The notes: generated by a model from the letters alone, not told the origin. Positions 1-8,891 are shown, numbered from the stretch's first letter. The stretch: 64,000 nucleotides of DNA from Nonomuraea guangzhouensis (GCF_019396345.1 NZ_JAHKRM010000039.1:1-64000), one strand, 5' to 3'. Translations and numbers: made by a program.

Positions 1-2
1 TC

Positions 3-506
3 ATGCGCCAGGCCGGCTACCCGCTCGGCTCCTCACTGCAGTTCCTCCTCGTGCTCAACCTGGGCGCGATCGTCGGCACCATCATGGTGTCCTTCCTCGC
101 CGACCGTTTCGGCTCGAAGATCGTCACTGCCTGCGCTTTCCTCGCCGCGACCTTGTGCCTGTATCTGCTGAGCCTCCACCTGGACACGGCCGTCCTCATG
201 GTGTGCGTCGCGGTGGCCGGGCTGGGCAGCGTCGGCACGCAGATCCTCGTCAACGGCTACGTCGCCACGCACTACCCGTCGTCCGCACGCGCGACGGCCC
301 TCGGCTGGTCGCTCGGCGTCGGAAGACTGGGGGCGATCCTCGGCCCGCTGCTCGGTGGCTGGATCCTGGGGTCTGGTCTCGGCACGGAATGGAACTTCTA
401 CGCGTTCGTGCTGCCGGCGTTGCTGGGCGCGATCTTCATCGCGGCCGTGCCGCGGGTGCGCGCCGCCAGGAAAGCGGCCGGCGTCGATCGGCCAGAGACA
501 GTGTGA
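3..506 (+). CDS. MFS transporter, C-terminal part (aromatic-acid symporter type)
   Basis: The reading frame enters from the left edge, so only the last ~167 residues are present; the real start is outside the window. The sequence has about five hydrophobic helices separated by short charged loops, including the MFS-type loop LADRFGSK near residue 32, which corresponds to a repeat of the family's cytoplasmic GxLaDrxGrr motif. Length and topology fit the C-terminal half of a 12-helix major facilitator. The salicylate-degradation genes that follow suggest uptake of salicylate or another aromatic acid (AAHS-type symporter). Substrate is inferred from context only. It ends 161 bp before the next reading frame, which has its own AT-rich upstream region, so it may not be cotranscribed with it. 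Confidence 0.75.
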   Translation: MRQAGYPLGSSLQFLLVLNLGAIVGTIMVSFLADRFGSKIVTACAFLAATLCLYLLSLHLDTAVLMVCVAVAGLGSVGTQILVNGYVATHYPSSARATALGWSLGVGRLGAILGPLLGGWILGSGLGTEWNFYAFVLPALLGAIFIAAVPRVRAARKAAGVDRPETV

Positions 507-570
507 GCCGTCATCGGATGGCATTCCCCATTTATATATTTCATTTCATAGACGGTCGTTCGCAATTTGT

Positions 571-597
571 TGTAGTGTGGCGATATGTAGTGTGGCG
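571..597. promoter_or_regulatory. 12-bp direct repeat in AT-rich operon promoter
   Basis: The 12-mer TGTAGTGTGGCG occurs at 571-582 and again at 586-597, a 15-bp period, inside a conspicuously AT-rich stretch (about 519-600) just before the salicylate operon. A GGGAGGA ribosome site at 654-660 precedes the ATG at 668. The repeat is a plausible regulator-binding site for salicylate induction; the regulator itself is not in the window. Confidence 0.4.
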
Positions 598-667
598 GAT
601 CATTGCTCACACCACCGCCGCGGGCAGAGCCGGACCGCGGGTGCCGGACGATCGGGAGGACCATCGC

Positions 668-970
668 ATGAACACTCACCTCCCTGAGATCACGGCGGAG
701 GAGCAAACCCAGCTGCCCTTGGCCGAGCGGGCCAGTGAGCTCGTCCCCGTGGGGCGGGGCGGCGCGCGCCGCGCAATCGCGCTGGCCAACCCCGGCCTGC
801 CCGGCACCCCGTATGCCACGGCGGCGATCCAGTACCTCGGCCCGCGCGAGGAGGCGCCCGCGCACCGCCACACCCAGACCGCGTTCCGGTTCGTGGTCGA
901 CGGCGAGGGCGTGTGGACCGACGTCGAGGGCGTCGGCGAGCTGTGCAACACGATCGTCAGGGGGAGCTGA
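668..970 (+). pseudogene. Chimeric remnant: gentisate 1,2-dioxygenase N-terminus fused to a fumarylpyruvate-hydrolase C-terminus
   Basis: This 100-residue frame starts at ATG 668 after a good ribosome site. Residues ~1-84 look like the N-terminus of gentisate 1,2-dioxygenase, with the first cupin motif QYLGPREEAPAHRHTQTAFR, where the two His are metal-ligand candidates. The dioxygenase should run to ~350 residues. Here it passes directly into VEGVGELCNTIVRGS, which resembles the extreme C-terminus of FAH-fold fumarylpyruvate hydrolases (typically EGxGxLxNxV). An in-frame deletion joining two neighbouring pathway genes explains this best. The stop overlaps the next start (ATGA at 970), so translational coupling is preserved. 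It cannot encode an active dioxygenase because most of both cupins is missing. A small unrelated cupin is the alternative. Confidence 0.6.
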
Positions 971-2529
971 TGCGCATCGCTGTCGCGGGGGGCGGCCCGG
1001 GAGGGCTGTTCTTCGCCACCATGATCAGGCGGCTCGACCCGGCGGCCGAGGTCACCGTGTTCGAGCGCAACCGCGCAGACGACACCTTCGGCTTCGGCGT
1101 CGTCTTCTCCGACCGTACGCTGGCCGGGATCCACGAGGCCGACCCGGTGCTGCGGGAGGCGCTCGACGAGCACGGCCGGCACTGGGACGACATCGAGGTC
1201 CGGCTCAAGGGAGAGCGTGTCCGCTGCGGCGGGAACGGCATGGCCGCCATCGTCCGGCGCACGCTGCTCGCGCTGTTGCAGGACCGCGCCCGCGGGCTCG
1301 GCGCCGACCTGCGCTTCTCCACCGAGGTGACGCTCGACGATCTGACCGGTTACGACCTGGTCGTGGCCGCCGACGGCACCGGCTCGCAGATTCGGGACCG
1401 GCTCGGCTTCGGCAGCGGGGTCGAGACCGCCGGCGCGAAGTTCATCTGGTTCGGCACGGACTACCTCTTCGACGGGCTCACCTTCCTGCACGAGCGCGGC
1501 CCGCACGGCGTCTTCGCCGTACACGGCTACCCGATCTCGGCGGACCTGTCCACGTTCATTGTGGAGACCGACGAGGCTTCGTGGCGGCGGGCAGGGCTCG
1601 ACGCGTTCGACGTCACGCAGCCGCCCGGCCCCAGTGACCTGCTCTCCAAGGCGTACCTGGAGGAGCTGTTCGCCGGCCAGATCGCCGGGAAGCGGCTGCT
1701 CACCAACAACTCGCGCTGGGGGAACTTCCGCACTCGTCGCACCAAACGCTGGCATACCCTGACGCCACGACCGGTCGTGCTGCTCGGCGACGCCGCGCAC
1801 ACCGCGCACTTCTCGGTCGGTTCGGGGACGAAGATGGCCATGGAGGACGCGGTGGCGCTGGCACGTGCGCTGTCTGAGCACGGCGGCGATCTGCCCGCCG
1901 CGCTCGCGGCCTACGAGTCGGCGGCCCAGCCGTCCGTCCGGCAGGTCCAGGACGCCGCGCGGCCGAGCTTGTCATGGTGGGAGCACTTCGGCCACTACTA
2001 CGACGCCTTCGAGCCCTGGCAGTTCGCCTACCACTTCCTGTCACGCAGCATCACCGACGCGCGGCTGGCCCGCCGCGCCCCCGAGTTCACCCAGGCCAGC
2101 CTGCACAGGTGGGTTGAGATCCACGGCACCGAGCCGCTGCGCACGCCTTTTGAGAGCGGCGGCTGGCAGGCCGCGAGTCGGCTCGTCGATGTCGTCACCG
2201 ATGCTGACGGCACGCCAGCAGCAGTAGACGACCTGCCGCTGTCGGCCACTCCGGCGCAGGGGGAGTGGGGTCTACTCCTGGACGCGCCGGACTCCGAGGC
2301 AGAGCTACCGGAGGTTTACGCGCGCCTCGCCGAGCTCGTGGCAACCGGCGAACGGCCGGTACTGGTCGCCGTGGCCGGCGGCACGCCGCTGACCCGCACC
2401 CTGGTGTGCGAGCAGGCCCGCCTGCGGCACCGACTTCCCACGCTGTTGATCGAACCGGCACTCGACCACGACCGCGCCCACACGATCGTGCTGTCCGGCC
2501 GCTCCGACCTGGTGGGGGTGGCTGCGTGA
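970..2529 (+). CDS. sdgC: Salicylyl-CoA 5-hydroxylase (FAD monooxygenase)
   Basis: 519 residues. A flavin-dependent aromatic hydroxylase that by family converts salicylyl-CoA to gentisyl-CoA using NADH and O2; gentisyl-CoA then releases gentisate. Residues 3-15 carry the FAD-binding GGGPGG motif, followed by FERNRADDTFGFGVVFSD, which is characteristic of the salicylyl-CoA hydroxylase branch. The second flavin motif, LLGDAAHTAHFSVGSGTKMA, is near residue 270. The C-terminal NADH:flavin oxidoreductase half found in longer bifunctional homologues is absent. The ATG at 970 overlaps the upstream stop, and its own stop overlaps the GTG of the next gene (GTGA), so the genes are tightly coupled. The name follows Streptomyces WA46 SdgC; assignment rests on motif and context. 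Confidence 0.82.
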   Translation: MRIAVAGGGPGGLFFATMIRRLDPAAEVTVFERNRADDTFGFGVVFSDRTLAGIHEADPVLREALDEHGRHWDDIEVRLKGERVRCGGNGMAAIVRRTLLALLQDRARGLGADLRFSTEVTLDDLTGYDLVVAADGTGSQIRDRLGFGSGVETAGAKFIWFGTDYLFDGLTFLHERGPHGVFAVHGYPISADLSTFIVETDEASWRRAGLDAFDVTQPPGPSDLLSKAYLEELFAGQIAGKRLLTNNSRWGNFRTRRTKRWHTLTPRPVVLLGDAAHTAHFSVGSGTKMAMEDAVALARALSEHGGDLPAALAAYESAAQPSVRQVQDAARPSLSWWEHFGHYYDAFEPWQFAYHFLSRSITDARLARRAPEFTQASLHRWVEIHGTEPLRTPFESGGWQAASRLVDVVTDADGTPAAVDDLPLSATPAQGEWGLLLDAPDSEAELPEVYARLAELVATGERPVLVAVAGGTPLTRTLVCEQARLRHRLPTLLIEPALDHDRAHTIVLSGRSDLVGVAA

Positions 2530-4601
2530 GCGACACCGCCACCACAGCGATCTCGGGGGATCTGTCAGCACTGTTCGCGCCCCGCGGCATCGCCGTCATC
2601 GGAGCATCCCGCCATCCACACAAGCTCGGAGCGACGCTGGCGCGCTCGCTGTCCGGCTTCGCCGCCGTCGGGGGACACCTGGCACTGGTGAACGGCCGCG
2701 ATGACGGCATGTACGGCTCGATCGCCCAAGCCGCCGCCGACGGCCCGATCGACGTGGCGATGATCTGTGTGCCCGCCCCCGCATGCCCCGGTGCCCTGGC
2801 CGAGGCCGCCGCCGCGGGAGCCCGCGCCGCCGTGATCTACTCGGGCGGATTCGCCGAGACCGGAGAGGCCGGTGCGGCCCACCAGCGGGCTCTCGCCGAC
2901 ATCGTCTCCCGGACCGGCATCCGGCTGCTGGGCCCCAACACGAGCGGCTTCCTGGCCCCGCACTGCGGTCTCACCGCCACCTTCGTGCCCGGCGCCGCCC
3001 AGGTGCGGCCGGGCAAGGTGGCCGTCGTCGCCGCCAGCGGCGGCGTCAACCACGCCCTGGCGTTCCTGCTGACCGAGGCCGGGCACGGCGTCAGCCTCGC
3101 CGTGGGGCTGGGCAACGCTGTCGACCTCGGCGCCCCCGACGTCCTCGGCCATCTCGCCGACGACCCCGCCACCGCCGCCGTCGCGCTGCACCTCGAATCG
3201 GTGGCCGACGGCCCCCGCCTGGTCGACAGCGTGCGCCGGCTCGCCGAACGCCGCCCCGTCGTCGCTCTCGTCGTCGGCCGCAACGACATCGGCGCCTTCG
3301 CCGCCTCCCACACCGGCGCGCTGGCGACGTCGTGGCGCATCACCAGGGCCGCCCTCGCCCAGGCGGGCGCCGTACTGGTGGATGACGAGCGCGAGCTGGT
3401 CGACGCCGTCGGCGCCCTCGCCGTCACCCGCCTGCGGCCCCGCAGGACCGCGGGGGTCGGCGTGGTGACCGCGCAAGCCGGCCCTGGCCTGCTGCTCCTG
3501 GACGACCTGCGCGGCCGCCGGGCGAACGTCCCCGAGCTCACCACGGCCACGCGGGACGCTCTGGCCGAGCTGCTGCCGCCGCTGACCTACCAGGCCAACC
3601 CGGTCGACACCGGGCGTCCCGGTCCGGAGCTCGGACGCGTCCTCGCCGCGGTCGGCGCGGATCCGGGCGTGGACGTGATCGCCGCGTACACGCTGCACGA
3701 GCCCGACGCCGTCGACATCGCCGCCGCCGTCGAGGAGGGCCGCTCCCACGGCACTCCGATGGTGCTGGGGCTCGGCGGGACCGGCGAGGAGGTCGCCCGG
3801 AAACGGCGTGAGCTGCTGGAGGCCGGGGTAGCCGTCACGACGGACCCGCGCGGTGTCGCCGCCGCGACCGCCGCCCTTCTCACCGACGCCCGCGCTCGCG
3901 CGCACACCGCTGCCCCTTCTCCTGGCGGCCGGGTGCCGGCGGATGTCCGTGGCCGCCACGACGAGCACCAGGCCAAGAATCTCCTGGCCCGGATGGGGGT
4001 GCGCACCATGCCGCGCCGCGCCTGCGACGACCGCGCCGGCGCCCGTGCTGCCCTGGCCGAGTTCAGCGGCCCCGTTGCGGTCAAACTGCTCGACGCCGAC
4101 GTACTGCACAAGACAGAACTCGGCGGCGTGTACCTGAACATCGCCACCAGCGACGACCTGGAGGCGGCGCTGGTCCGGCTCGACGCCGCCGGCGCCCGCC
4201 GCTACCTGGTGGAGAAGATGGCCCCCGCCGGGGTCGACCTCATCGTTGGCGCCCGCCGCGACCAGGTCTTCGGCCCCGTCGTCCTCGTCGGCCTGGGCGG
4301 GACGGTGGCGGAGGCATTGGCGGACGTGACCGTCCGGCTCGCCCCGCTCAGCCCCGCCGAAGCAGTCTCCATGCCCTCGGAGCTGACTGGACACGCCCTG
4401 CTCACCGGATGGCGGTCCGGGCCCGTCCTCGACCCCGGCGAGCTGAGCAGGATCGTCTCCGCGCTCGGCGACCTGCTCTCCGCCAACCCGCTGATCGACG
4501 AGATTGAGATCAACCCGCTGAGGCTCACCGCCGACGGTCTCGTCGCCCTCGACGCCGTGATCATCCCCAGGGAGGCCGACGATGCCCAGCCCCATCTCTG
4601 A
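2526..4601 (+). CDS. Acyl-CoA synthetase, ADP-forming type
   Basis: 691 residues from GTG 2526, which overlaps the previous stop by 4 bp. The order fits NDP-forming acyl-CoA synthetases: a CoA-binding Rossmann domain at residues ~15-110 (FAPRGIAVIGASRHPHKLG), a ligase-CoA domain to ~290 with the candidate phospho-His in ASHTGALA, and a C-terminal ATP-grasp domain from ~475 (AVKLLDADVLHKTELGGVYL, then VLVGLGGTVAEALADVTVRL). Length is normal for the family. It lies between the hydroxylase and ligase genes of salicylate breakdown, with a 20-bp overlap with the latter. Its substrate is unknown; it could make or salvage an aromatic acyl-CoA or conserve energy from gentisyl-CoA, but nothing in the sequence decides this. 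Confidence 0.78.
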   Translation: MSDTATTAISGDLSALFAPRGIAVIGASRHPHKLGATLARSLSGFAAVGGHLALVNGRDDGMYGSIAQAAADGPIDVAMICVPAPACPGALAEAAAAGARAAVIYSGGFAETGEAGAAHQRALADIVSRTGIRLLGPNTSGFLAPHCGLTATFVPGAAQVRPGKVAVVAASGGVNHALAFLLTEAGHGVSLAVGLGNAVDLGAPDVLGHLADDPATAAVALHLESVADGPRLVDSVRRLAERRPVVALVVGRNDIGAFAASHTGALATSWRITRAALAQAGAVLVDDERELVDAVGALAVTRLRPRRTAGVGVVTAQAGPGLLLLDDLRGRRANVPELTTATRDALAELLPPLTYQANPVDTGRPGPELGRVLAAVGADPGVDVIAAYTLHEPDAVDIAAAVEEGRSHGTPMVLGLGGTGEEVARKRRELLEAGVAVTTDPRGVAAATAALLTDARARAHTAAPSPGGRVPADVRGRHDEHQAKNLLARMGVRTMPRRACDDRAGARAALAEFSGPVAVKLLDADVLHKTELGGVYLNIATSDDLEAALVRLDAAGARRYLVEKMAPAGVDLIVGARRDQVFGPVVLVGLGGTVAEALADVTVRLAPLSPAEAVSMPSELTGHALLTGWRSGPVLDPGELSRIVSALGDLLSANPLIDEIEINPLRLTADGLVALDAVIIPREADDAQPHL

Positions 4602-6270
4602 CCACGTCGTGCCCTGGCCGGACGCCGAAGCCCAACGCTTCGCCGCGGAAGATTACTGGGCCGGAGTACCGCTCGGGCAACTGCTGCGGGAGGTCGCCGA
4701 CCGCACCCCCGACGCGCCCGCACTCGCCGATCCCGTCGCCGGGCTCCGGCTCACGCACGCCGAGCTGGCCGAACGCGCCGACGCGGCAGCCGTGCGCCTG
4801 CTGGATCTGGGCATCGGCCGCGGCGACCGCATCGTGGTGCAGCTCGGCAACGGATGGGAGTTCGTCGTCCTCACCCTCGCCTGCCTGCGCGCGGGCATCG
4901 TCCCGGTGATGGCTCTGCCCGGGCACCGGCGCAGCGAACTGACCTACCTCGCCACCCACGCCGAGGCGGTCGCGATCGCCGTCCCGGACCGCATGCGCGA
5001 CTTCGACCACCAGGCGCTGGGACACGAGCTGGCCGCCGACGTCACGGCGGTCACCGGCGCCGGGTGGCACGTCCTCGTCACCGGCGACGACCTCGCCCCC
5101 GGCAGCGCCGACCTGCGCGCGCTGTGCGCACCGTCCGCCGGCCCCAAGACCGACCGCGCCCGCATGGACGAAAGTGCGCCCACCAGCCGCGACGTGGCCG
5201 TCTTCCTGCTGTCCGGCGGCACGACCGGCCTGCCGAAACTCATCGCCCGCACCCACGACGACTACGCCTACAACGCCCGCGCCAGCGCCGACATCGCCGC
5301 GATGGGAACAGATACCGTCTACCTGGTGACCCTGCCCGCCGGCCACAACTTCCCGCTCGCCTGCCCTGGCCTGCTCGGCACGCTACTCAAAGGCGGCCGG
5401 GTCGTCACCCTGCCTTCCCCCGAGCCCACCCGCGCCTTCGCCACCATCGCCGCCGAAGGTGTCACCCACACCGCCGCGGTCCCCGCCATCGCCGTCCGAT
5501 GGCTGGAACACGCCGCCAAGCACGGCGCCGGCGACGTCCGCAGCCTGCGCGTCCTGCAGGTCGGCGGCGCCCGCATCGCCGACGAACTGGCCCGCAAGGT
5601 CAGGCCCATACTCGGCGCCACGCTGCAGCAGGTGTTCGGCATGGCCGAAGGACTGCTCAACTACACCCGCCTCGACGACCCCGACGACGTCATCTGCACC
5701 ACCCAGGGCCGCTCCCTGTCCCCGGCCGATGAGGTGCGCCTGGTCGACGAGTACGACAACGACGTCCCCGAAGGCGAACCCGGCTCGCTGCTCACCCGCG
5801 GCCCCTACACCCCGCGCGGCTACTACAAGGCCGCAGAACAGAACGCGCGCGCCTTCACCGCCGACGGCTGGTACCGCTCCGGCGACATCTGCCGTCGCAC
5901 CCCCGATGGCAACCTGATCGTCGAGGGACGCGACAAGGACATGATCAACCGCGGCGGCGAGAAGATCTCCGCCGAGGAGGTCGAGAACCTCGTCTACCAG
6001 CTCCCCACGGTCAGCCAGGTCGCCGCTGTGGCCATGCCCGACAGCGTCCTCGGCGAACGCGTGTGCGTGTACGTCGTGCCCCGCCCCGGCGGCACCGTCA
6101 CCCTGGACGAGATCCGCGCGACCATGGAGCGCAGCGGCGTCGCCCGTTTCAAGATCCCCGAACACCTGGTGGTCGTGGACGAGTTGATCTCCACCAAGGT
6201 CGGGAAGATCGACAAAAAGGCCCTGCGCGCGGACATCGCCGCCCGCCTGGCGGCCCGGACGGACGCATGA
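4582..6270 (+). CDS. sdgA: Salicylyl-CoA ligase / (2,3-dihydroxybenzoyl/salicyl)-AMP ligase family
   Basis: 562 residues. Adenylate-forming enzyme of the aryl-acid (DhbE-like) group. The P-loop LLSGGTTGLPKLIARTHDDY is near residue 210, the A5-type FGMAEGLLNYT near residue 352, YRSGDICRRTPDGNL near 431, and the C-terminal catalytic lysine region KVGKIDKKALR near 540. GGAGG at 4571-4575 sits 6 bp before ATG 4582, confirming the start although it overlaps the previous gene. With the adjacent SdgC-like hydroxylase, the likely role is activation of salicylate; SdgA of Streptomyces WA46 behaves as a salicylyl-CoA ligase despite AMP-ligase similarity. A siderophore salicyl-AMP ligase is the alternative, disfavoured because no NRPS genes follow. 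Confidence 0.8.
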   Translation: MPSPISDHVVPWPDAEAQRFAAEDYWAGVPLGQLLREVADRTPDAPALADPVAGLRLTHAELAERADAAAVRLLDLGIGRGDRIVVQLGNGWEFVVLTLACLRAGIVPVMALPGHRRSELTYLATHAEAVAIAVPDRMRDFDHQALGHELAADVTAVTGAGWHVLVTGDDLAPGSADLRALCAPSAGPKTDRARMDESAPTSRDVAVFLLSGGTTGLPKLIARTHDDYAYNARASADIAAMGTDTVYLVTLPAGHNFPLACPGLLGTLLKGGRVVTLPSPEPTRAFATIAAEGVTHTAAVPAIAVRWLEHAAKHGAGDVRSLRVLQVGGARIADELARKVRPILGATLQQVFGMAEGLLNYTRLDDPDDVICTTQGRSLSPADEVRLVDEYDNDVPEGEPGSLLTRGPYTPRGYYKAAEQNARAFTADGWYRSGDICRRTPDGNLIVEGRDKDMINRGGEKISAEEVENLVYQLPTVSQVAAVAMPDSVLGERVCVYVVPRPGGTVTLDEIRATMERSGVARFKIPEHLVVVDELISTKVGKIDKKALRADIAARLAARTDA

Positions 6271-6465
6271 ACGACCTGAGCACCGCGCTCCCCTGGATGC
6301 GCCAGGGCAGCGACCGCCTCCTCACCCTGGTCGAGAAGCTGACCGACGACGATTTCCACGACCAGCCTCCTGCCTGGCTGGATGCGCGCCCACGTCATCG
6401 CGCATGTGGCGCGCAACGCCGGCACCTCAACACGCTCCTGGTGGGCTCGGCGTGCCGGACATACA
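6267..6465 (+). pseudogene. Mycothiol-dependent maleylpyruvate isomerase, broken
   Basis: Starts at ATG 6267 overlapping the previous stop (ATGA). The first ~33 residues (ending DDDFHDQP) match the N-terminus of mycothiol-dependent maleylpyruvate isomerases, which convert the gentisate ring-cleavage product to fumarylpyruvate. The family's continuation GWMRAHVIAHVARNAG, with its metal-binding His, is found in the +1 frame (about 6375-6422), and HLNTLLVG falls back in the first frame. At least two indels therefore interrupt it, and the sequence runs into an ISL3 transposase fragment at about 6465. The full protein should be ~230 residues. This is the third lesion in the gentisate branch of the operon. 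Confidence 0.65.
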
Positions 6466-7116
6466 AGCCGGCTCAACCGCTGGGAACGGCGCGCGATGGC
6501 CTGGCTGGCCGAGATCGCTCGGCGATCTCCCCGCCTGTTCGGGCACTGGCGACTCTGCCCGGACTGTGGAACGCCGTCGCATCGGGTGCACAGCCACTAT
6601 GAACGGCGGTTGTCCGATACCGCGGTCGGGGGCCAAGAACTGCTCATTCACCTGCGGGTGCACCGATTCTTCTGCCGCGCTGACACCTGCGCGAAGACGA
6701 CGTTTGCTGAGCAGATCCCGGGGCTGACCGTCCGATACGGCCGCCGCAGCACCCGAGCGGCACCAGCGTTGCAGGCCGTCGCGCTGGCGTTGGGCGGTCG
6801 TGCCGGTGCCCGGCTCGCCGATCGGCTGGCGGCCTCGGTGAGCCGGATGACGCTGATCAGGCTGATTCGTGCCCTGCCCGACCTGGGCCTCGCGGCGGGC
6901 CCACGGGTGCTCGGCGTGGACGACTTCGCCCTACGACGCGGCCACTCCTACGGAACGATCCTGATCGACATCTCCACCAGCACCGTGGTCGATGTGCTGG
7001 CCGGCCGGACGGCCGACACCCTTGCGGCCTGGCTGCGAGCCCATCCTGGAGTCGAAATCGTCTGCCGCGATCGAGCCGGCGCCTATGCCGAGGGCATCAC
7101 CAGAGGCGCACCGTGA
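6466..7116 (+). pseudogene. ISL3-family transposase, N-terminal fragment
   Basis: An open frame (readable from 6382) encodes a zinc-ribbon region (LCPDCGTPSHRVHSHYERR, then FFCRADTCAKTTF), a helix-turn-helix segment (ASVSRMTLIRLIRALPDL) and the first catalytic-domain strand VLGVDDFALRRGHSYGTILID with the first DDE aspartate, then ends at GITRGAP. Intact ISL3 transposases are ~400-550 residues, so roughly the C-terminal half is missing. The join with TetR-like DNA read on the other strand lies at about 7110-7117. No terminal repeats were identified on either side, so this is a rearranged remnant, not a mobile copy. Confidence 0.75.
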
Positions 7117-7224
7117 GGGGTACCGCTGCCGACGCCCGCCGGGCGCGCAATGCCGTCCAGCGGCACGGCGGGGCCGCGCTCGATGACCAGGTCCCGCGCG
7201 GCCAGCAGGATCCGTTCCAGGTTT
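7117..7224 (-). pseudogene. TetR-family regulator, helix-turn-helix fragment
   Basis: Read on the minus strand, this stretch encodes NLERILLAARDLVIERGPAV and then PLDGIARRAGVGSGT, which is the first helix and helix-turn-helix start of a TetR repressor. The sequence breaks exactly where LYRHFP would be expected and is replaced by the ISL3 fragment. No start codon lies in frame between an upstream TGA (about 7255) and the homologous segment, so the gene has lost both ends. It may once have regulated a neighbouring operon. Confidence 0.6.
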
Positions 7225-7253
7225 TGGTGCCGGTGCCGGGGTGGCGGATGTGG

Positions 7254-8891
7254 TCAGACTATGCGGGTGCAGAGGGTGCGGCCTCGGATCTCCCAGTGGA
7301 CCCTTCTGCCGCCCGGCGGGCAGGCACCGCTGGTGAACGCGGTGATACGGAGGACGAAGTCGTACTCCCCTGGAGCGGAGCCGGCCCCGCACGGCCACGA
7401 CGTCATCAGATCCGAGTTGTTGATGGTGACCGAGTTCTCGTTCTCCCCCTTTGTGGCCAGGAAACAGTCACCCGTGCGGAACTGCCGCTGCACGCAGAGG
7501 GCGATCTCGTTCGCGTCCTCGCCGTAGCTCCACCACAGTTCCCCGTCCAGATCGGCGCCGTGCCTGATGCACTCGGAGGAGCCGCCGACCACCTTGCGCA
7601 CCTTCAGGTAGGCGTCGGAGCGGCCGCAGCCGACCGCGCGCGGCTTGCTCCTGCTCCACTCGCCGGACGGACGCTCGTAGGCGTCCAGGCAGTCGCCCGC
7701 CGAGATCTTCTCGAACGCCTTGCGGGTGGGATCGGATGTGGGGGTGGGGGTGGCACTGTCGGTGGCGCTCGCGGTCTCGGACGGCTGAGGCGCGGGTGTC
7801 GGGGGAGTCGGGGTCTGCTGGGGAGTGGCGATGGCCTTGGAGGTGGCCTTGAAGGTGGCCGGTGCGTTTCCGTCGTCCCCGATGGCCCAGGCGGCGAAGG
7901 CGACCAGCAGGACGCCCATGATCGCGGCCACCGGGAGCTTCATTCGTCCGAGCGGCGGAAACCGCCGGCCGTTCCCCGGCGCGTCCTGCGGCGGGGGCGC
8001 CAGCACCTCGGTCTCCGCCACCAGCGTGGCGATCATGGTGCTGACGGGCTCCGGCAGCGGAGCGTCCCCGCCCTCGGCGAGTGCGGAGCAACGTTCGAGG
8101 AACGCGTCGAGGCCGGGCCGGTCTTCCGGATCCTTCTCCAGGCCGGACGCGATCAGCGGGAGCAGCGGCTCCGGCACGCCGGTCAGGTCGGGTTCCTCGT
8201 TGATGACGCGGTAGCCGAGGGCCTCGATCGGGCCCTCGCCGAAGGGCCGCCGGCCGGTGGCGGCGAAGGCCAGCACGGCAGCCAGGCAGAACACGTCACT
8301 GGCCGGCCCGACCTCGCGGCCCCGAAGCTGCTCGGGCGACATGAACCCGGGCGTGCCGACCACGCTGGTGCGGGTGGTCTGCGAGGTGGCGTCGAGCGCG
8401 CGGGCGATGCCGAAGTCGATGATGCGGGGCCCGTCCTGGGCGAGCAGCACGTTGCCGGGCTTGAGGTCCCGGTGGACGACGCCCCGCTCGTGGATCGCCA
8501 TCAGCCCTTCGGCCAGGCCCGCGCCGAGCCCCGCGACCGCCGCCGCGGAGAACGCGCCGTGCTCGCCGACGGCCTCGTGCAGCGACGGCCCCGCGATGTA
8601 CTCGGCCACGAGCCAGGGCGGATCGGCGTCGGCGCGGGCGTCCACCACCTGCACGGTGTGGATGCCCCCGACCCGCCGCACCGCGGCGACCTTCGCCTCG
8701 AACCGCCGCCGGAACTGCGCGTCCTCCGCCAGGTATGGGTGGATCACCTTGACCGCGACCGGCCGGCCGCCCTTCGAGCGGCCCAGGTAGACGCGACCCA
8801 TCCCGCCCGCCCCCAGCCGCGCCAGCAGCCGGTACCCACCGACCTCCTTCGGGTCGCCCGCCTCAAGCGGCTTCAGTTTCTCGCTGGACAC
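7254..8891 (-). CDS. Membrane-anchored Ser/Thr protein kinase (Hanks type)
   Basis: 545 residues from GTG at 8891, preceded by GGGAGG; an upstream ATG at 8939 is in frame but starts in unrelated sequence. The kinase domain spans residues ~20-275: glycine loop LGAGGMGRVYLG, VAVK lysine 48, catalytic HRDLKPGN (Asp142), DFG Asp159 and GTPGFMSPEQ activation segment. A hydrophobic helix (VAAIMGVLLVAFAAWAIG, ~residue 330) is followed by a Pro/Thr-rich linker and a Cys-containing extracytoplasmic domain of ~145 residues (seven Cys) that could sense a ligand. This is the usual layout of actinobacterial PknB-like receptors, though the sensor domain is not PASTA. The gene stands alone; targets are unknown. 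Confidence 0.88.
   Translation of the reverse strand: MSSEKLKPLEAGDPKEVGGYRLLARLGAGGMGRVYLGRSKGGRPVAVKVIHPYLAEDAQFRRRFEAKVAAVRRVGGIHTVQVVDARADADPPWLVAEYIAGPSLHEAVGEHGAFSAAAVAGLGAGLAEGLMAIHERGVVHRDLKPGNVLLAQDGPRIIDFGIARALDATSQTTRTSVVGTPGFMSPEQLRGREVGPASDVFCLAAVLAFAATGRRPFGEGPIEALGYRVINEEPDLTGVPEPLLPLIASGLEKDPEDRPGLDAFLERCSALAEGGDAPLPEPVSTMIATLVAETEVLAPPPQDAPGNGRRFPPLGRMKLPVAAIMGVLLVAFAAWAIGDDGNAPATFKATSKAIATPQQTPTPPTPAPQPSETASATDSATPTPTSDPTRKAFEKISAGDCLDAYERPSGEWSRSKPRAVGCGRSDAYLKVRKVVGGSSECIRHGADLDGELWWSYGEDANEIALCVQRQFRTGDCFLATKGENENSVTINNSDLMTSWPCGAGSAPGEYDFVLRITAFTSGACPPGGRRVHWEIRGRTLCTRIV

Noticed and set aside
2565..4595. 676-codon minus-strand frame opposite the acyl-CoA synthetase
   Set aside because: The plus strand has unmistakable CoA-binding and ATP-grasp motifs; the minus frame is compositional shadow.
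7117..7253. Plus-strand continuation of the ISL3 transposase into a long open frame
   Set aside because: Beyond 7116 the plus-strand frame is antisense to TetR and kinase genes and has no transposase motif.
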